DNA from: Actinomadura mexicana
GTDB taxonomy: Bacteria > Actinomycetota > Actinomycetes > Streptosporangiales > Streptosporangiaceae
Assembly: GCF_900188105.1 (NCBI RefSeq)
Contig: NZ_FZNP01000016.1
Span: 106,265-170,264 of the forward strand
DNA length: 64,000 bases
Reading direction: 5' to 3'
Below the pieces are notes generated by a model, which saw only the letters and a list, made by a program, of their open reading frames with translations, had not been told where the DNA came from and ran no database searches. Each line of letters starts with the position of its first letter. Within the stretch, counting starts at the first letter, position 1. Positions 33,528-43,401 of the stretch are shown here, piece by piece. A program made the translations under genes and the position numbers.

Positions 33528-34565
33528 TCAGTCCGCCTTCGTTTCGGCCGAGGTCATTCTGACCAACTGCTTGCCGAGGTTGGCGCCGTCGAAGAGGCGC
33601 TGCAGCGCGGCGGGGGCATTGGGAAGGCCATCGACGACGTCCTCGGCCCAGCGCAGGTCGCCGGCCGATACCCACCCGGAGAGGTGAGAGAGCGCTCGGG
33701 GAAAGAGGGGCTGGTGGTCGAAGAACAGGAACCCCTCCATGCGGGCTCGGCGGAACGCGAGTTGCATGTAGTTGGCGGGACCCGCGCCGTATCCCGCGGC
33801 CGTGTAGCCGGACGAGATCGACCCGCACAGTGCGATGCGCGCATGGACGGCGAGCCGGTCGAGCGCGTTCTCCAGCAGCACACCGCCCACATTGTCGAAA
33901 ACGGCGGTGAGGCCGGCGGGCGCGAACTCGCGCAACGCGTCCGGAACGCTGTCGGCGCGGTAGTCCACACAGGCGTCGAACTTCGCGACATCCTTCACCC
34001 AAGCGACCTTCTCGGCCGAACCGGCGGTGCCGATCACCCGAGCGCCCAGAAGCCGTGCGATCTGCCCGGCCAGGGAACCGACGCTGCCCGCCGCGCCGGT
34101 GACCAGCACCGTGTCCGCCTCGGTGACGTTCAGGACACCAGACATCCCGACGAACGCCGTCAGCCCGCTCACGCCGAAGACGGTCAGCATGTGACGCGGA
34201 TCTATCCCCTCCGGCACCGGGTTGACCCCGAACAGACCGCCCTCGCGCGCCACGACGTACTCCCGCCAACCCAGGTCGCCGTAGACCCACTGCCCCTCCG
34301 GCAGCGCCGGGTTCCGGGAGGCCACCACACGCCCGACACCGCTGCCGCGCATCACTTCGCCGATCCCGACCGGTGCCGTATAGGTGGCGCCAGCGTTGAG
34401 CCACGTGCGCTGAGTGGCGTCGATGCCGAGCCAGACGACCTCGACGAGGGCGTCACCGTCGTCGAGTGCGGGCATGGGGCTGCGCTGCTCGGCGAACGTG
34501 CCGGGGGTGATGCCGCCGGCGGGGCGTTCACGAAGCACCATCTGGCGGAAGGTCCGCGCGGGCAT
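33528..34565 (-). CDS. MDR superfamily NADP-dependent oxidoreductase (CurA/PTGR-like)
   Basis: A 345-residue medium-chain reductase without zinc-binding residues. It shows VVWLGIDATQRTWLNAGATY near the N-terminus, the Rossmann loop VTGAAGSVGSLAGQIARLLG and AVFDNVGGVLLENAL, a motif of the prostaglandin/curcumin reductase group that reduces C=C bonds of enones. The ATG at 34565 opens the conserved region. It sits between the DinB gene (abutting) and the TetR gene 16 bp upstream on the same strand, so the three genes probably form one unit. Confidence 0.87.
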   Translation of the reverse strand: MPARTFRQMVLRERPAGGITPGTFAEQRSPMPALDDGDALVEVVWLGIDATQRTWLNAGATYTAPVGIGEVMRGSGVGRVVASRNPALPEGQWVYGDLGWREYVVAREGGLFGVNPVPEGIDPRHMLTVFGVSGLTAFVGMSGVLNVTEADTVLVTGAAGSVGSLAGQIARLLGARVIGTAGSAEKVAWVKDVAKFDACVDYRADSVPDALREFAPAGLTAVFDNVGGVLLENALDRLAVHARIALCGSISSGYTAAGYGAGPANYMQLAFRRARMEGFLFFDHQPLFPRALSHLSGWVSAGDLRWAEDVVDGLPNAPAALQRLFDGANLGKQLVRMTSAETKAD

Positions 34566-34581
34566 GACTTCAGCCTCTCGA

Positions 34582-35181
34582 TCAGGGGGCCGAGCGTGTC
34601 GCTCGGCTGAACGTGGCGACCAGTTCGTCGCCGACGGAGTCCACGGGAGCGCCGTGTGCGACCCGCAGTCCTTCGGCATCGAGGGTGCGGCGGAGCATCG
34701 AGGCCATCATGACGGGGTCGAAAACGCGCAGTTCGCCGTTGCGCTGTCCCTCCTCCAGCAGCGCGATGACGTCGGCAAGCGACGCCGCTACGAGCTCGTC
34801 ATATACGGCGGCCGCCGCTGCGGTGCGGTGGGCGACGACCGCGACCAGGGCGCGCGTCTCCACGGGCCGCCGCGCACAGTACAGAAGGAAGCCGCGGACA
34901 TAGGCCGCGAGCCTGTCCAGGACACTGCCCTGGCCGCGCAGCACGGCGACCAGTTCCGGTCCCAGGCTCCCGACCACGCGAGCGACGACGGCGTCGAGGA
35001 TCTCCTCCCTGGTCTCGAAGTTGCTGTGGTAGGCGCCACGGCTGTACCCGGCCGTCTCCGCGATCGCCTCGACCGAGGTCGAGGCGACCCCGCGCTCGGC
35101 GAACAGCCGCACCGCCGACGCCACCAGTTCCTCGCGCGTGCGCCGCCGTCGTTCAGCGCGCGTCTCCCGTGCCATGCCCAT
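34582..35181 (-). CDS. TetR/AcrR family regulator
   Basis: A 199-residue regulator: residues 10-55 hold the HTH (RTREELVASAVRLFAERGVA, AETAGYSRGAYHSNFET), and the remainder is the ligand domain. It heads an apparent three-gene unit with the MDR oxidoreductase and DinB genes. Two tandem palindromes with the same half-site lie immediately upstream (35185-35220), so it probably represses its own operon. Starts at 35181 and 35175 (both ATG) are possible; neither has a clear ribosome site, so the message may be leaderless. Confidence 0.87.
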   Translation of the reverse strand: MGMARETRAERRRRTREELVASAVRLFAERGVASTSVEAIAETAGYSRGAYHSNFETREEILDAVVARVVGSLGPELVAVLRGQGSVLDRLAAYVRGFLLYCARRPVETRALVAVVAHRTAAAAAVYDELVAASLADVIALLEEGQRNGELRVFDPVMMASMLRRTLDAEGLRVAHGAPVDSVGDELVATFSRATRSAP

Positions 35182-35184
35182 CAA

Positions 35185-35220
35185 GATACAACACGGTATC
35201 CGAATACATTCCCGTATTCG
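35185..35220. promoter_or_regulatory. Two tandem palindromes, TetR operator candidate
   Basis: GATAC-AACACG-GTATC (35185-35200) is followed directly by CGAATAC-ATTCCC-GTATTCG (35201-35220). Both share the pattern ATAC-N6-GTAT, with centres 18 bp apart. They lie within 40 bp of the TetR start at 35181. Confidence 0.65.
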
Positions 35221-35256
35221 AGTTCCGCGGGGTAGGTCACGCGTCAGGAGCTTCGC

Positions 35257-35535
35257 GTGACCGCATGGCCGTGGCACCCGGAGGCTGCCCGCCAGTTCGC
35301 CGCGGACACCGAGCTCGGGCTCATCCCCGGCCCCGGCGCCGTCCGCGCGGTCTGGGAAGACGCCGCCGCGCCCGACCGGGACGGTGACGATCCGGGTGAC
35401 CCCGGGCTCGGCGAGGTGGACGCACGGGCGCACCTTGCCGGCCCGCGCGCCTCCCGTCAGGCCGTCTTGATCGCCCCGCCGTCGATGATGTGGTCGGCTC
35501 CGGTGGTGCTCGCCGCGAGCGGTGAGGCGAGGTAG
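35257..35535 (+). CDS. Possible small hypothetical gene or relic
   Basis: A 92-residue frame starting GTG 35257 with TCAGGAG seven bases upstream: MTAWPWHPEAARQFAADTEL is its start. Third positions are almost all G or C until about codon 68, where it runs into the end of the SDR gene on the other strand and overlaps it by about 80 bases. No family is recognised. It may be a truncated gene whose 3' part was lost. Confidence 0.35.
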   Translation: MTAWPWHPEAARQFAADTELGLIPGPGAVRAVWEDAAAPDRDGDDPGDPGLGEVDARAHLAGPRASRQAVLIAPPSMMWSAPVVLAASGEAR

Positions 35536-36239
35536 GCGACCAGCGCGGCGACCTCGGCCGGCTCCACGAGGCGCCCCGTGATCATGCCCATCGTCGCGGG
35601 CAGCCCGGCCACCAGCTGCTCACGCGCCAGTCCGAGCGAGGCCGCGAGCCGGGCGCCGTAGCCGTCGGGCGACTCCCACATCGCCGTGCGCACCGGCCCG
35701 GGCGACACCGTGTTGACCCGGACGCCCCGGGGGCCGAACTCCTCCGCGAGCGCCTTCCCGAACGCCGTGAGGGCCGCCTTCGCCGTCGTGTACGGGACCG
35801 GGCCGGCGTGCGGGATCCGCGCGCCGTTCGAGGAGACGTTGACGACGGCACCGCCGCGCCGCAGCAGACCGGGCAACGCGGCACGGGTCGTGCGGACCGC
35901 CGCGAAGAGGTTCAGCCCGTAGATCTCCTCCCACTGCTCATCGTCGAAGGACAGGAATCCGCCCGTCGCTCCGCCGTCACCCCCGCCCACATTGTTGACG
36001 AGCACGTCCAGCTCACCCAGCTCCGCCAGCGCCGCCTCGACCAGCCGCGCCGGCCCGTCGGCCGTCCCCAGATCCACCGGGATCGCGATCGCCCCCAGCT
36101 CCTCGATCTCCGGCGTCACCGTCCGCGCGGCCGCGACCACGCGCATGCCCTCGCCCGTCAACGCCGCGACGGTGGCCAGCCCGATCCCTCGGCTGGCCCC
36201 GGTCACCACGGCGGTTCGCCCACTCAGCTGCAGATCCAT
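35457..36239 (-). CDS. Short-chain dehydrogenase/reductase (SDR)
   Basis: A 260-residue classical SDR: TGASRGIGLATV glycine loop, DVLVNNVGGGDGG (NNVG in place of NNAG), VVNVSSNGA with the catalytic Ser, YTTAKAAL with Tyr-x3-Lys, and a C-terminus TTGADHIIDGGAIKTA. AGGAGG stands nine bases before the ATG at 36239. It is divergent from the TetR gene at 36338 with palindromes in between, so the two are probably a repressor/target pair. The substrate is unknown. Confidence 0.87.
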   Translation of the reverse strand: MDLQLSGRTAVVTGASRGIGLATVAALTGEGMRVVAAARTVTPEIEELGAIAIPVDLGTADGPARLVEAALAELGELDVLVNNVGGGDGGATGGFLSFDDEQWEEIYGLNLFAAVRTTRAALPGLLRRGGAVVNVSSNGARIPHAGPVPYTTAKAALTAFGKALAEEFGPRGVRVNTVSPGPVRTAMWESPDGYGARLAASLGLAREQLVAGLPATMGMITGRLVEPAEVAALVAYLASPLAASTTGADHIIDGGAIKTA

Positions 36240-36280
36240 TCCATGCCTCCTCTGTGCATCGATGACGACGCACTGAAGCT

Positions 36281-36317
36281 ATAACTTGCGACACTGATGT
36301 TGCAAGTTATCGCGATA
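36281..36317. promoter_or_regulatory. Inverted repeats between the SDR and tetR genes
   Basis: ATAACTTGC (36281-36289) pairs with GCAAGTTAT (36302-36310), a 9-12-9 inverted repeat. It overlaps a second palindrome TATCGCGATA at about 36308-36317. They sit midway between the divergent starts. Confidence 0.6.
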
Positions 36318-36337
36318 TGGCTACCAGGATGTAGTGT

Positions 36338-36961
36338 GTGCGGGTGACATCGCAGCAGGCGCGCTTGCGCGTCGGAGGTAGGCCGCTCCGCGCCGACGCG
36401 GAACGGACGGTGCGCACGATCCTGGAGGCCGCTGAACGCGTGCTCTCAAGCGATCCCACGGCCACCATGGAACAGATCGCCGAGGCCGCCGACGTCGCCC
36501 GCACCACCGTCCACCGGCGCTTCGCCACGCGCGAAGCGCTCGTCGACGCCCTGACCCGATGGGCGACCGAGCAGTTCGCCGCGGCCGTCGAGGGCGCCGT
36601 GTCCGACACCGCCCCACCGCTGGTCGTGCTCTACCGGGTCACCGCGGACGTGCTCCGCGTCAAGATCGGCTGGGGCTTCGCCATGACCAGGGCCGCCGGT
36701 TCCGCGGATCCGGAGATCGCCCGGATGCACGCCGACGTGCTGGAGCAGTGCGACCGGCTCTTCCGGCGCGCGCAGGCCACCGGACTCCTGCGGTCCGACG
36801 TCGACGTCGCGTGGGCGCGACGCTGCTACTACGCGCTCATACACGAGGTGACCCAAGGGGGAACCGCGGACGCCGACGTCGACGCCCTCACCACCTCCAT
36901 CGTGGACACCCTGCTGCGGGGACTCGGGGGCGATCTCGGACGCGCGTCGACCCGTGTCTGA
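36338..36961 (+). CDS. TetR family regulator
   Basis: A 207-residue regulator. HTH in residues about 28-70: TILEAAERVLSSDPTATMEQ then AEAADVARTTVHRRFATREA. The C-terminal domain is typical in length. The start is GTG 36338 (a second GTG six bases on). It is head to head with the SDR gene, and the palindromes at 36281-36317 are its likely operator. The strong hairpin at 37034-37057 probably ends its transcript. Confidence 0.87.
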   Translation: MRVTSQQARLRVGGRPLRADAERTVRTILEAAERVLSSDPTATMEQIAEAADVARTTVHRRFATREALVDALTRWATEQFAAAVEGAVSDTAPPLVVLYRVTADVLRVKIGWGFAMTRAAGSADPEIARMHADVLEQCDRLFRRAQATGLLRSDVDVAWARRCYYALIHEVTQGGTADADVDALTTSIVDTLLRGLGGDLGRASTRV

Positions 36962-37033
36962 GGTCTCAAGATCACCCGAGTGCGCCGTGCGACCGACTCC
37001 GCGCGCTTCCGGGTCGCCGCGCCCACCGGTTCC

Positions 37034-37057
37034 GGCGCCCGCCGTACGGCGGGCGCC
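37034..37057. terminator. Perfect 24-bp palindrome, terminator-like
   Basis: GGCGCCCGCCGT and its exact complement, centred between 37045 and 37046, 73 bp after the TetR stop. There is no T-run. High GC and position suit a hairpin terminator. Confidence 0.55.
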
Positions 37058-37138
37058 TCAACGCCCAGCCCGACGCGTTCATCCGTCCACGACGGTCATC
37101 GGTCGGTCTCCCGCGCGCCGGGCCGGGGGACGGCGAGA

Positions 37139-37399
37139 TCAGCGGCCGGTCTCCTCGATCATGTGCGCCAGTGCCCAGCGAATGCTGGGGGCGGGGCGTC
37201 CCGGCCGCGGTCGGGGAACGGGTGCGCCGAGGCCGGCGCACCCTTCGAGGACCTCGTTCGCGCGTTCGACGAAGGTCAGGTGGTTGAGCAGGCCGAGCAG
37301 GTTCGTGCCCGGCGGCACCGCGGCCGCTCGCACCTGCGGCTAGGGCGCGCCCTCGACCTTCGCGGCGACCGAGGTCCGCAGGTAGTCGAGGAACCCGAG
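37139..37399 (-). pseudogene. Remnant of a DUF664/DinB-like protein
   Basis: The minus strand reads LGFLDYLRTSVAAKVEGAP, then an in-frame TAG (37340-37342), PQVRAAAVPPGTNLLGLLNHLTFVERA and finally PAPSIRWALAHMIEETGR with stop at 37139. These are known blocks of actinobacterial DUF664 proteins in the right order. The N-terminus lacks a start, a middle piece after ERA looks replaced or deleted, and the usual end (RHAGHAD...) is missing. A decayed gene is the best reading. A third DinB-type sequence in the window. Confidence 0.7.
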
Positions 37400-37478
37400 A
37401 CAGCGGGCGCGGCGTTGCGCCTGGGCTACTTCGTGCAGCCTCTGTGGGCAGGTCTCTACTCCCGGGCCCGCCGGCGGG

Positions 37479-37886
37479 TCACAGGCGTCCGCCCAGGGGA
37501 GTGCGGTGCGCGCGGACCGTCCGGTGGCTGATCCGCCAGCCGCGCGAGGTGCGGACCACGGTGTCCTCGTAGGTCACGCTGCCGACGGTGCCGTCGGCGT
37601 TGACGCCGAGCCCCTTGGAACGCGCGTGCACCCGGTCGCCGGCGGTCTCGGTGAGGACGATGTTGGTGACGTGATGCCCGACGGGGTTGAGCCCGCCCAG
37701 CGCACGCGCGGCGGCGGCGCAGGCCGCCACGCCGAGCAGGGGCTCCTGCCCGAAGTCGGAGACGTCGTAGACGACGTCGGGGGTGAACAGCTCCTCCAGC
37801 CGGTCCAGGTCCCCGCCGTCGCACAGGTGGCCGTGCATGCAGATCAGCTCGGTGATCTCGGTGCGGTCGTCAGTGGTGAAGGCCAT
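37479..37886 (-). CDS. SnoaL-like/NTF2-fold protein
   Basis: A 135-residue protein of the SnoaL_4 type: MAFTTDDRTEITELICMHGH, DGGDLDRLEELFTPDVVYDVSDFG and a C-terminal TRSRGW-type strand (VVRTSRGWRISHRTV). Related proteins are ring hydroxylase small-subunit-like or isomerase-like; no reaction can be assigned. GAGGAGG precedes the ATG at 37886. It diverges from the TetR gene at 37992, with a 30-bp perfect palindrome in between. Confidence 0.83.
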   Translation of the reverse strand: MAFTTDDRTEITELICMHGHLCDGGDLDRLEELFTPDVVYDVSDFGQEPLLGVAACAAAARALGGLNPVGHHVTNIVLTETAGDRVHARSKGLGVNADGTVGSVTYEDTVVRTSRGWRISHRTVRAHRTPLGGRL

Positions 37887-37912
37887 CGCTCCTCCTCGGG
37901 GTCCGGCCGTAA

Positions 37913-37942
37913 GCACTAAACGGGGATATCCCCGTTTAGTGC
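37913..37942. promoter_or_regulatory. 30-bp perfect palindrome, TetR operator candidate
   Basis: The left half is GCACTAAACGGGGAT and the right half its exact complement, centred between 37927 and 37928. It lies 27 bp from the SnoaL start and 50 bp from the TetR start. A related shorter repeat, GAACG-TCCC-CGTTC, lies about 37960-37973. Confidence 0.75.
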
Positions 37943-37991
37943 CCCGCTAGGCTAACCGGGAACGTCCCCGTTCGACAACCAGGGAGCCGCG

Positions 37992-38520
37992 ATGACCGCC
38001 GCCCCCGGCCGGGCGCGCCGCGCCGACGCCGAGCGCAACGCGCGCCTGCTCGTCGCGGCCGCCAGGGAGCTGTTCGACCGGCGGGGCCCCGGCGCCCCCC
38101 TGGACGAGATCGCCAAGCGCGCGGGCGTCGGAAACGCGACCCTCTACCGGCACTACCCGACCCGCGACGACCTGCTCGCCGCCGTCTACGCCGACGAGGT
38201 CGCGGCCCTGTGCGGCCGGGGCGCCGCCCTCCTGGCCGAGGCGGACGCCGGCGAGGCGCTCCACGCCTGGCTGGAGGCCTTCGCCGTCCAGGTCGCGACC
38301 GGGCGCGCCCCGGCCTTCGCCGGAGCGGGCGGCGACGACGCACGGCGCACCGAGCTGTTCGCGCGCTGGCACGCCGCGCTCACCTCCACCGCGGAGAAGC
38401 TCCTCGCCCGAGCGCAGCAGGCGGGCGACGTCCGCGGGGACCTCACCGTGACCGAGGTGCTGACACTGGCCCACGCCATCGCCGCCTCCTGCACCGACCC
38501 CGGCCAGGTCCGCCGCCTGC

Positions 38521-38549
<29 letters not shown>
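37992..38549 (+). CDS. TetR family regulator
   Basis: A 185-residue regulator with the HTH in residues about 15-60 (NARLLVAAARELFDRRGPGA, AKRAGVGNATLYRHYPTRDD). GGGAG precedes the ATG. The sequence resembles the SbtR-like actinobacterial TetR group. It is divergent from the SnoaL-like gene and the palindrome at 37913-37942 is very likely its operator. Its 3' end overlaps the end of the convergent ABC-F gene by about 28 bp. Confidence 0.87.
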
Positions 38550-40176
<1,627 letters not shown>

Positions 40177-40214
40177 GACGCCACCTCCTTCTCGTCGGTG
40201 CGGACAGGTTCGGG

Positions 40215-41036
40215 TCAGCCGGGGGCCTTGCGGCTGAGGTGCTCCCAGGCCCGGTACTCCTCGGCGCGTGCCCGGTCCATCTGCTGGACCATGTCGTAGG
40301 AGGCGGCGCCGACGATCAGCCGCAGCGGCGGCTCGTCCAGGTCTGCGAGCTCCATGACCACGGGGGCCGCGGTGCTCGGATCGGGGCCGGCGTCCTCGCC
40401 CCACATCTCGGCCAGCCGGACGCGCAGCGGCTCGTAATCCGGGAGCGGCCGGGTCGCCGTGGTGCCGCGCGTGAACAGGTCCGTGCCGTATCCGCCGGGC
40501 TGCACGATCGTCACCTTGATCCCGAACGGTGCCACCTCCATCGCCAGCGCCTGGCCCACCGAGTCGAGCGCGCTCTTGCTCGCCGCGTAGAACCCGGCGG
40601 ACGCGACCCCGCCGCCGGTCCCCATCGTGGTGACCTGCAGTATGTGGCCGGAGCCCTGCTCGCGCAGGTGCGGCACCACGGCCTGGGTCACCCAGACCGC
40701 GCCGAAGAAGTTGACGTCGAACTGGGCGCGGATCTGTTCCTCGGTCGCCTCCTCCACCATGCCGAGCAGCATGGCTCCGGCGTTGTTGACCACGACGTCC
40801 AGCCGCCCGAACGTCGCCGCCGCCCGGTCTGCCACCGCCCGCACGGCGGCGCGGTCGCGGACGTCCAGCGTCAGCCGTGCGAGGCGGCCGGGGTGGCCGG
40901 CGGCCAGGTCGTCGAGCGGGGTCAGGTCGCGCGCGGCCGCCACGACGCGGTCCCCGGCGGCGAGCGCGGCCTCGGTGAAGGCCCTGCCCAGGCCCCTGGA
41001 CGCGCCGGTGATGAACCATACGCGGGCGGTCGTCAT
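40215..41036 (-). CDS. Short-chain dehydrogenase/reductase (SDR)
   Basis: A 273-residue SDR: VWFITGASRGLGRAFTEAAL glycine loop, VVNNAGAML, ILQVTTMGTGGGVASAGFYAASKSALD with Tyr-x3-Lys, and FGIKVTIVQPGGYGTDLF. This is the retinol-dehydrogenase-like oxidoreductase group common in actinomycetes. GAGGGAAG precedes the ATG at 41036. It is divergent from the TetR gene at 41144, with an ACGAGACG palindrome close to its start, so TetR control is likely. The ABC-F gene follows and may be in the same operon. Confidence 0.87.
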   Translation of the reverse strand: MTTARVWFITGASRGLGRAFTEAALAAGDRVVAAARDLTPLDDLAAGHPGRLARLTLDVRDRAAVRAVADRAAATFGRLDVVVNNAGAMLLGMVEEATEEQIRAQFDVNFFGAVWVTQAVVPHLREQGSGHILQVTTMGTGGGVASAGFYAASKSALDSVGQALAMEVAPFGIKVTIVQPGGYGTDLFTRGTTATRPLPDYEPLRVRLAEMWGEDAGPDPSTAAPVVMELADLDEPPLRLIVGAASYDMVQQMDRARAEEYRAWEHLSRKAPG

Positions 41037-41060
41037 GCACACTTCCCTCACTCTGCAGAG

Positions 41061-41079
41061 ACGAGACGGTTCGTCTCGT
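41061..41079. promoter_or_regulatory. Palindrome between the SDR and tetR genes
   Basis: ACGAGACG-GTT-CGTCTCGT, an 8-3-8 perfect inverted repeat, 25 bp before the SDR start. The half-site CGTCTCGT recurs close to the tetR start at about 41130, which could be a second binding site. Confidence 0.6.
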
Positions 41080-41143
41080 ATGTCATGAGTATGGGTATGC
41101 GGCGCTCTTTCGTCAAGACGGAGCGTCTCGTCTCGTTAGCGGT

Positions 41144-41749
41144 ATGATCCCGACCGTGTCCAGCACCAGGAAACCGAACCCCGCACGGCGCAGCGAGCGA
41201 TCCCGGCAGGCCGTCCTCTCCGCCGCGCGCGAGCTGGTCTCCGAACTCGGGTACGCCAAGGTCACGATCGAGGCGATCGCCGCGCGGGCGGGGGTCGGGA
41301 AGCAGACCATCTACCGCTGGTGGCCGTCCAAGGGCGCGGTGGTCTTCGACTCGTTCCTGGCGCTCAGTGAGGGGGAGAAGGGCGTCCGGCTGCCCGACAC
41401 CGGCGACGTCGAGGCCGACCTCAGGACCGTCATGCGGGCGACGGTCGCCGAGTTCGCCGACCCGGCGTTCGAGGCGCCCCTCCGGGCGCTCAACACGCAG
41501 ATCATCGATGACCCGGACCTGGCCGCCCTGTACCGCGAGAAGCTGGCCGGCCCGCTCGACCAGGCCAAGAAGGAACGGCTGCGCGACGCCCAGCGGGCGG
41601 GCCAGCTGCGCGCGGACGCCGACCTCGACCTGGTGCTGGAGGTGCTGTACGCCCCGCTCTACCAGCGCTGGCTGCACCGCTCGGGCCCGCTCACCCCCGA
41701 GTACGCCGACGCGCTCGTGGACGTCACCCTCCGCGCCTTCGCCCCCTAA
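41144..41749 (+). CDS. TetR family regulator
   Basis: A 201-residue regulator. HTH in residues about 18-62: RQAVLSAARELVSELGYAKV then AARAGVGKQTIYRWWPSKGA, the YRWW helix being typical of the TetR_C_16-like group. The start is ATG 41144, or GTG 41156. No ribosome site is clear, so it may be leaderless. Head-to-head with the SDR gene; the palindrome between is its likely operator. Confidence 0.87.
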   Translation: MIPTVSSTRKPNPARRSERSRQAVLSAARELVSELGYAKVTIEAIAARAGVGKQTIYRWWPSKGAVVFDSFLALSEGEKGVRLPDTGDVEADLRTVMRATVAEFADPAFEAPLRALNTQIIDDPDLAALYREKLAGPLDQAKKERLRDAQRAGQLRADADLDLVLEVLYAPLYQRWLHRSGPLTPEYADALVDVTLRAFAP

Positions 41750-42082
41750 CCCGCGCCAGCACCATCCCGGCCCAGCACGGCGCGGTCCCGGGCGGGCAGG
41801 AACCGCGGCTCGCGCGGCGACTCCTCGAAAGGCTCACCTGAACCCACCGCGGGCCGCCGGCGAACACGACACGGCATCGGCTCGGGATCTGCTCACGGCG
41901 GCCTGTCGGAGCCGGGTCCTACGGTGAGGCGAACTGACCGCGGCCATCGAGGGATGACGGCGACACCGGCCCTGACCCCGGCGGGGGACGACCGCGGCGG
42001 GGCCTGAAATCCCGGCAAAGCTTGCCCCTGCCTCGGTGCGGGGCGTCCGGTATGCCCGCTCGGACGCCGTTAACGTGCAGGA
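41750..42082 (+). other. Intergenic region
   Basis: About 330 bases between the TetR stop and the AI-2E family gene. I see no gene, tRNA or strong hairpin. Sequence near 42030-42082, slightly less GC-rich (GTTAACGTG), probably holds the promoter of the transporter gene. Confidence 0.4.
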
Positions 42083-43270
42083 ATGCCGCAGACGCCCGGC
42101 CAGCCGCCCGGCGACACGTCCGGCGACCCCGCCCCCGAGCAGGCCGCCGCGCACGCCCCCCAACGGTCGCACCAGATGCCGCCGTGGCTGCCCAAGGCGT
42201 TCGCGCTGGCCGGCGGGAGCGTGCTGGCGTTCCTGGCGGGCCTGTGGCTGCTGGAGCGGCTGCGCGAACTGCTGCTGCTGCTGGTGATCTCGCTGTTCCT
42301 GGCCTTCGCGATCGAGCCGGCGGTGAACTGGCTCGCCGCGCGCGGATGGCGCCGCGGCCTGGCGACCGCGGCGATGTTCGTGGTCGTGGGGCTGCTCATC
42401 GCCGGGTTCCTCGGCGGCATCGGGTCGCTGCTGGCCGCCCAGGCCACCAACCTCATCGGCGGGTTCCCCGGCTACGTCCGCCGGTTCGTCGGATGGGTGA
42501 ACGCCACGTTCGGGACGCACCTGTCGCAGCAGACCGTCTTCCAGCGGCTCCCCACGGTCACCGGCGCGCTGTCGCGGCACCTGTCGGGCCTCGCCGCGAA
42601 CGTGTGGGGGTTCGGCACCACCGCCGTCGGCGTCCTGTTCAACACCCTCGGCGTCCTGCTGTTCACCTTCTACCTGTCCGCCGAGGGCCCCCGGTTCCGC
42701 CGGACGGTGTGCTCCCTGCTTCCGCCGCACCGCCAGCGCGAGGTCCTGCGCGCCTGGGAGATCGCCGTCGACAAGACCGGCGGCTACATCTACTCCCGGG
42801 GACTGCTCGCCCTCATCTCCGGCATCGCCCACTACGCCGCCATGGCCGGGCTCGGCGTCCCGTACGCGGCGGCCCTGGCGCTGTGGGTGGGCGTGGTCTC
42901 GCAGTTCATCCCCGCCGTCGGCACCTACCTGGCCGGCGCCGTGCCGGTGCTCATCGCCCTGACCAGGTCACCGAGCACGGCGCTGTGGATCCTGCTGTTC
43001 ATCATCGCCTACCAGCAACTGGAGAACTACCTGCTGCAACCGCGCATCACCGCCCGGACCCTGGACATGCACCCGGCGGTCGCGTTCGGGCTCATCCTGG
43101 CCGGCGCCGCCGTCGCCGGGCCCATCGGGGTGCTGCTGGCGATCCCGCTCGGCGCCAGCCTCCAGGCGTTCGTCGGCGCCTACGTGCGCCGCTACGAGGT
43201 GGAGGAGCATCCCCTGACCACTCCGGACGCGCCCCCCGCGCGCTGGTGGCGGTGGCTGCGCCGCGGCTGA
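42083..43270 (+). CDS. AI-2E family transporter (PerM/YdiK-like)
   Basis: A 395-residue membrane protein with a cytoplasmic Pro/Gln-rich N-terminus of 30 residues and about eight hydrophobic segments. LLLLLVISLFLAFAIEPAVNWLAARGWRRGLAT, LFTFYLSAEGPRFR and VSQFIPAVGTYLAGAVPVLIAL are family signatures. Members export autoinducer-2 or act as cation/proton antiporters; most actinobacterial ones are unstudied. The last 25 residues are a basic/Trp-rich tail. The GH3 gene follows on the same strand after 131 bp. Confidence 0.87.
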   Translation: MPQTPGQPPGDTSGDPAPEQAAAHAPQRSHQMPPWLPKAFALAGGSVLAFLAGLWLLERLRELLLLLVISLFLAFAIEPAVNWLAARGWRRGLATAAMFVVVGLLIAGFLGGIGSLLAAQATNLIGGFPGYVRRFVGWVNATFGTHLSQQTVFQRLPTVTGALSRHLSGLAANVWGFGTTAVGVLFNTLGVLLFTFYLSAEGPRFRRTVCSLLPPHRQREVLRAWEIAVDKTGGYIYSRGLLALISGIAHYAAMAGLGVPYAAALALWVGVVSQFIPAVGTYLAGAVPVLIALTRSPSTALWILLFIIAYQQLENYLLQPRITARTLDMHPAVAFGLILAGAAVAGPIGVLLAIPLGASLQAFVGAYVRRYEVEEHPLTTPDAPPARWWRWLRRG

Positions 43271-43401
43271 GGTTTTACCGGATCGGGGACGGTTCCGGGG
43301 CGGATCGTCGAGCATTGCCGTGGACGGGAGCCGCCCGCCGCGGCTACCGTGCCGGGAGGAACCTTGATCATCAAGCAACTCGGGGGCGGGAGGGAGCCGT
43401 C

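Noticed and set aside
36962..37138. Possible gene between the TetR and DUF664 remnant
   Set aside because: No frame with conserved motifs; only the terminator-like palindrome stands out.
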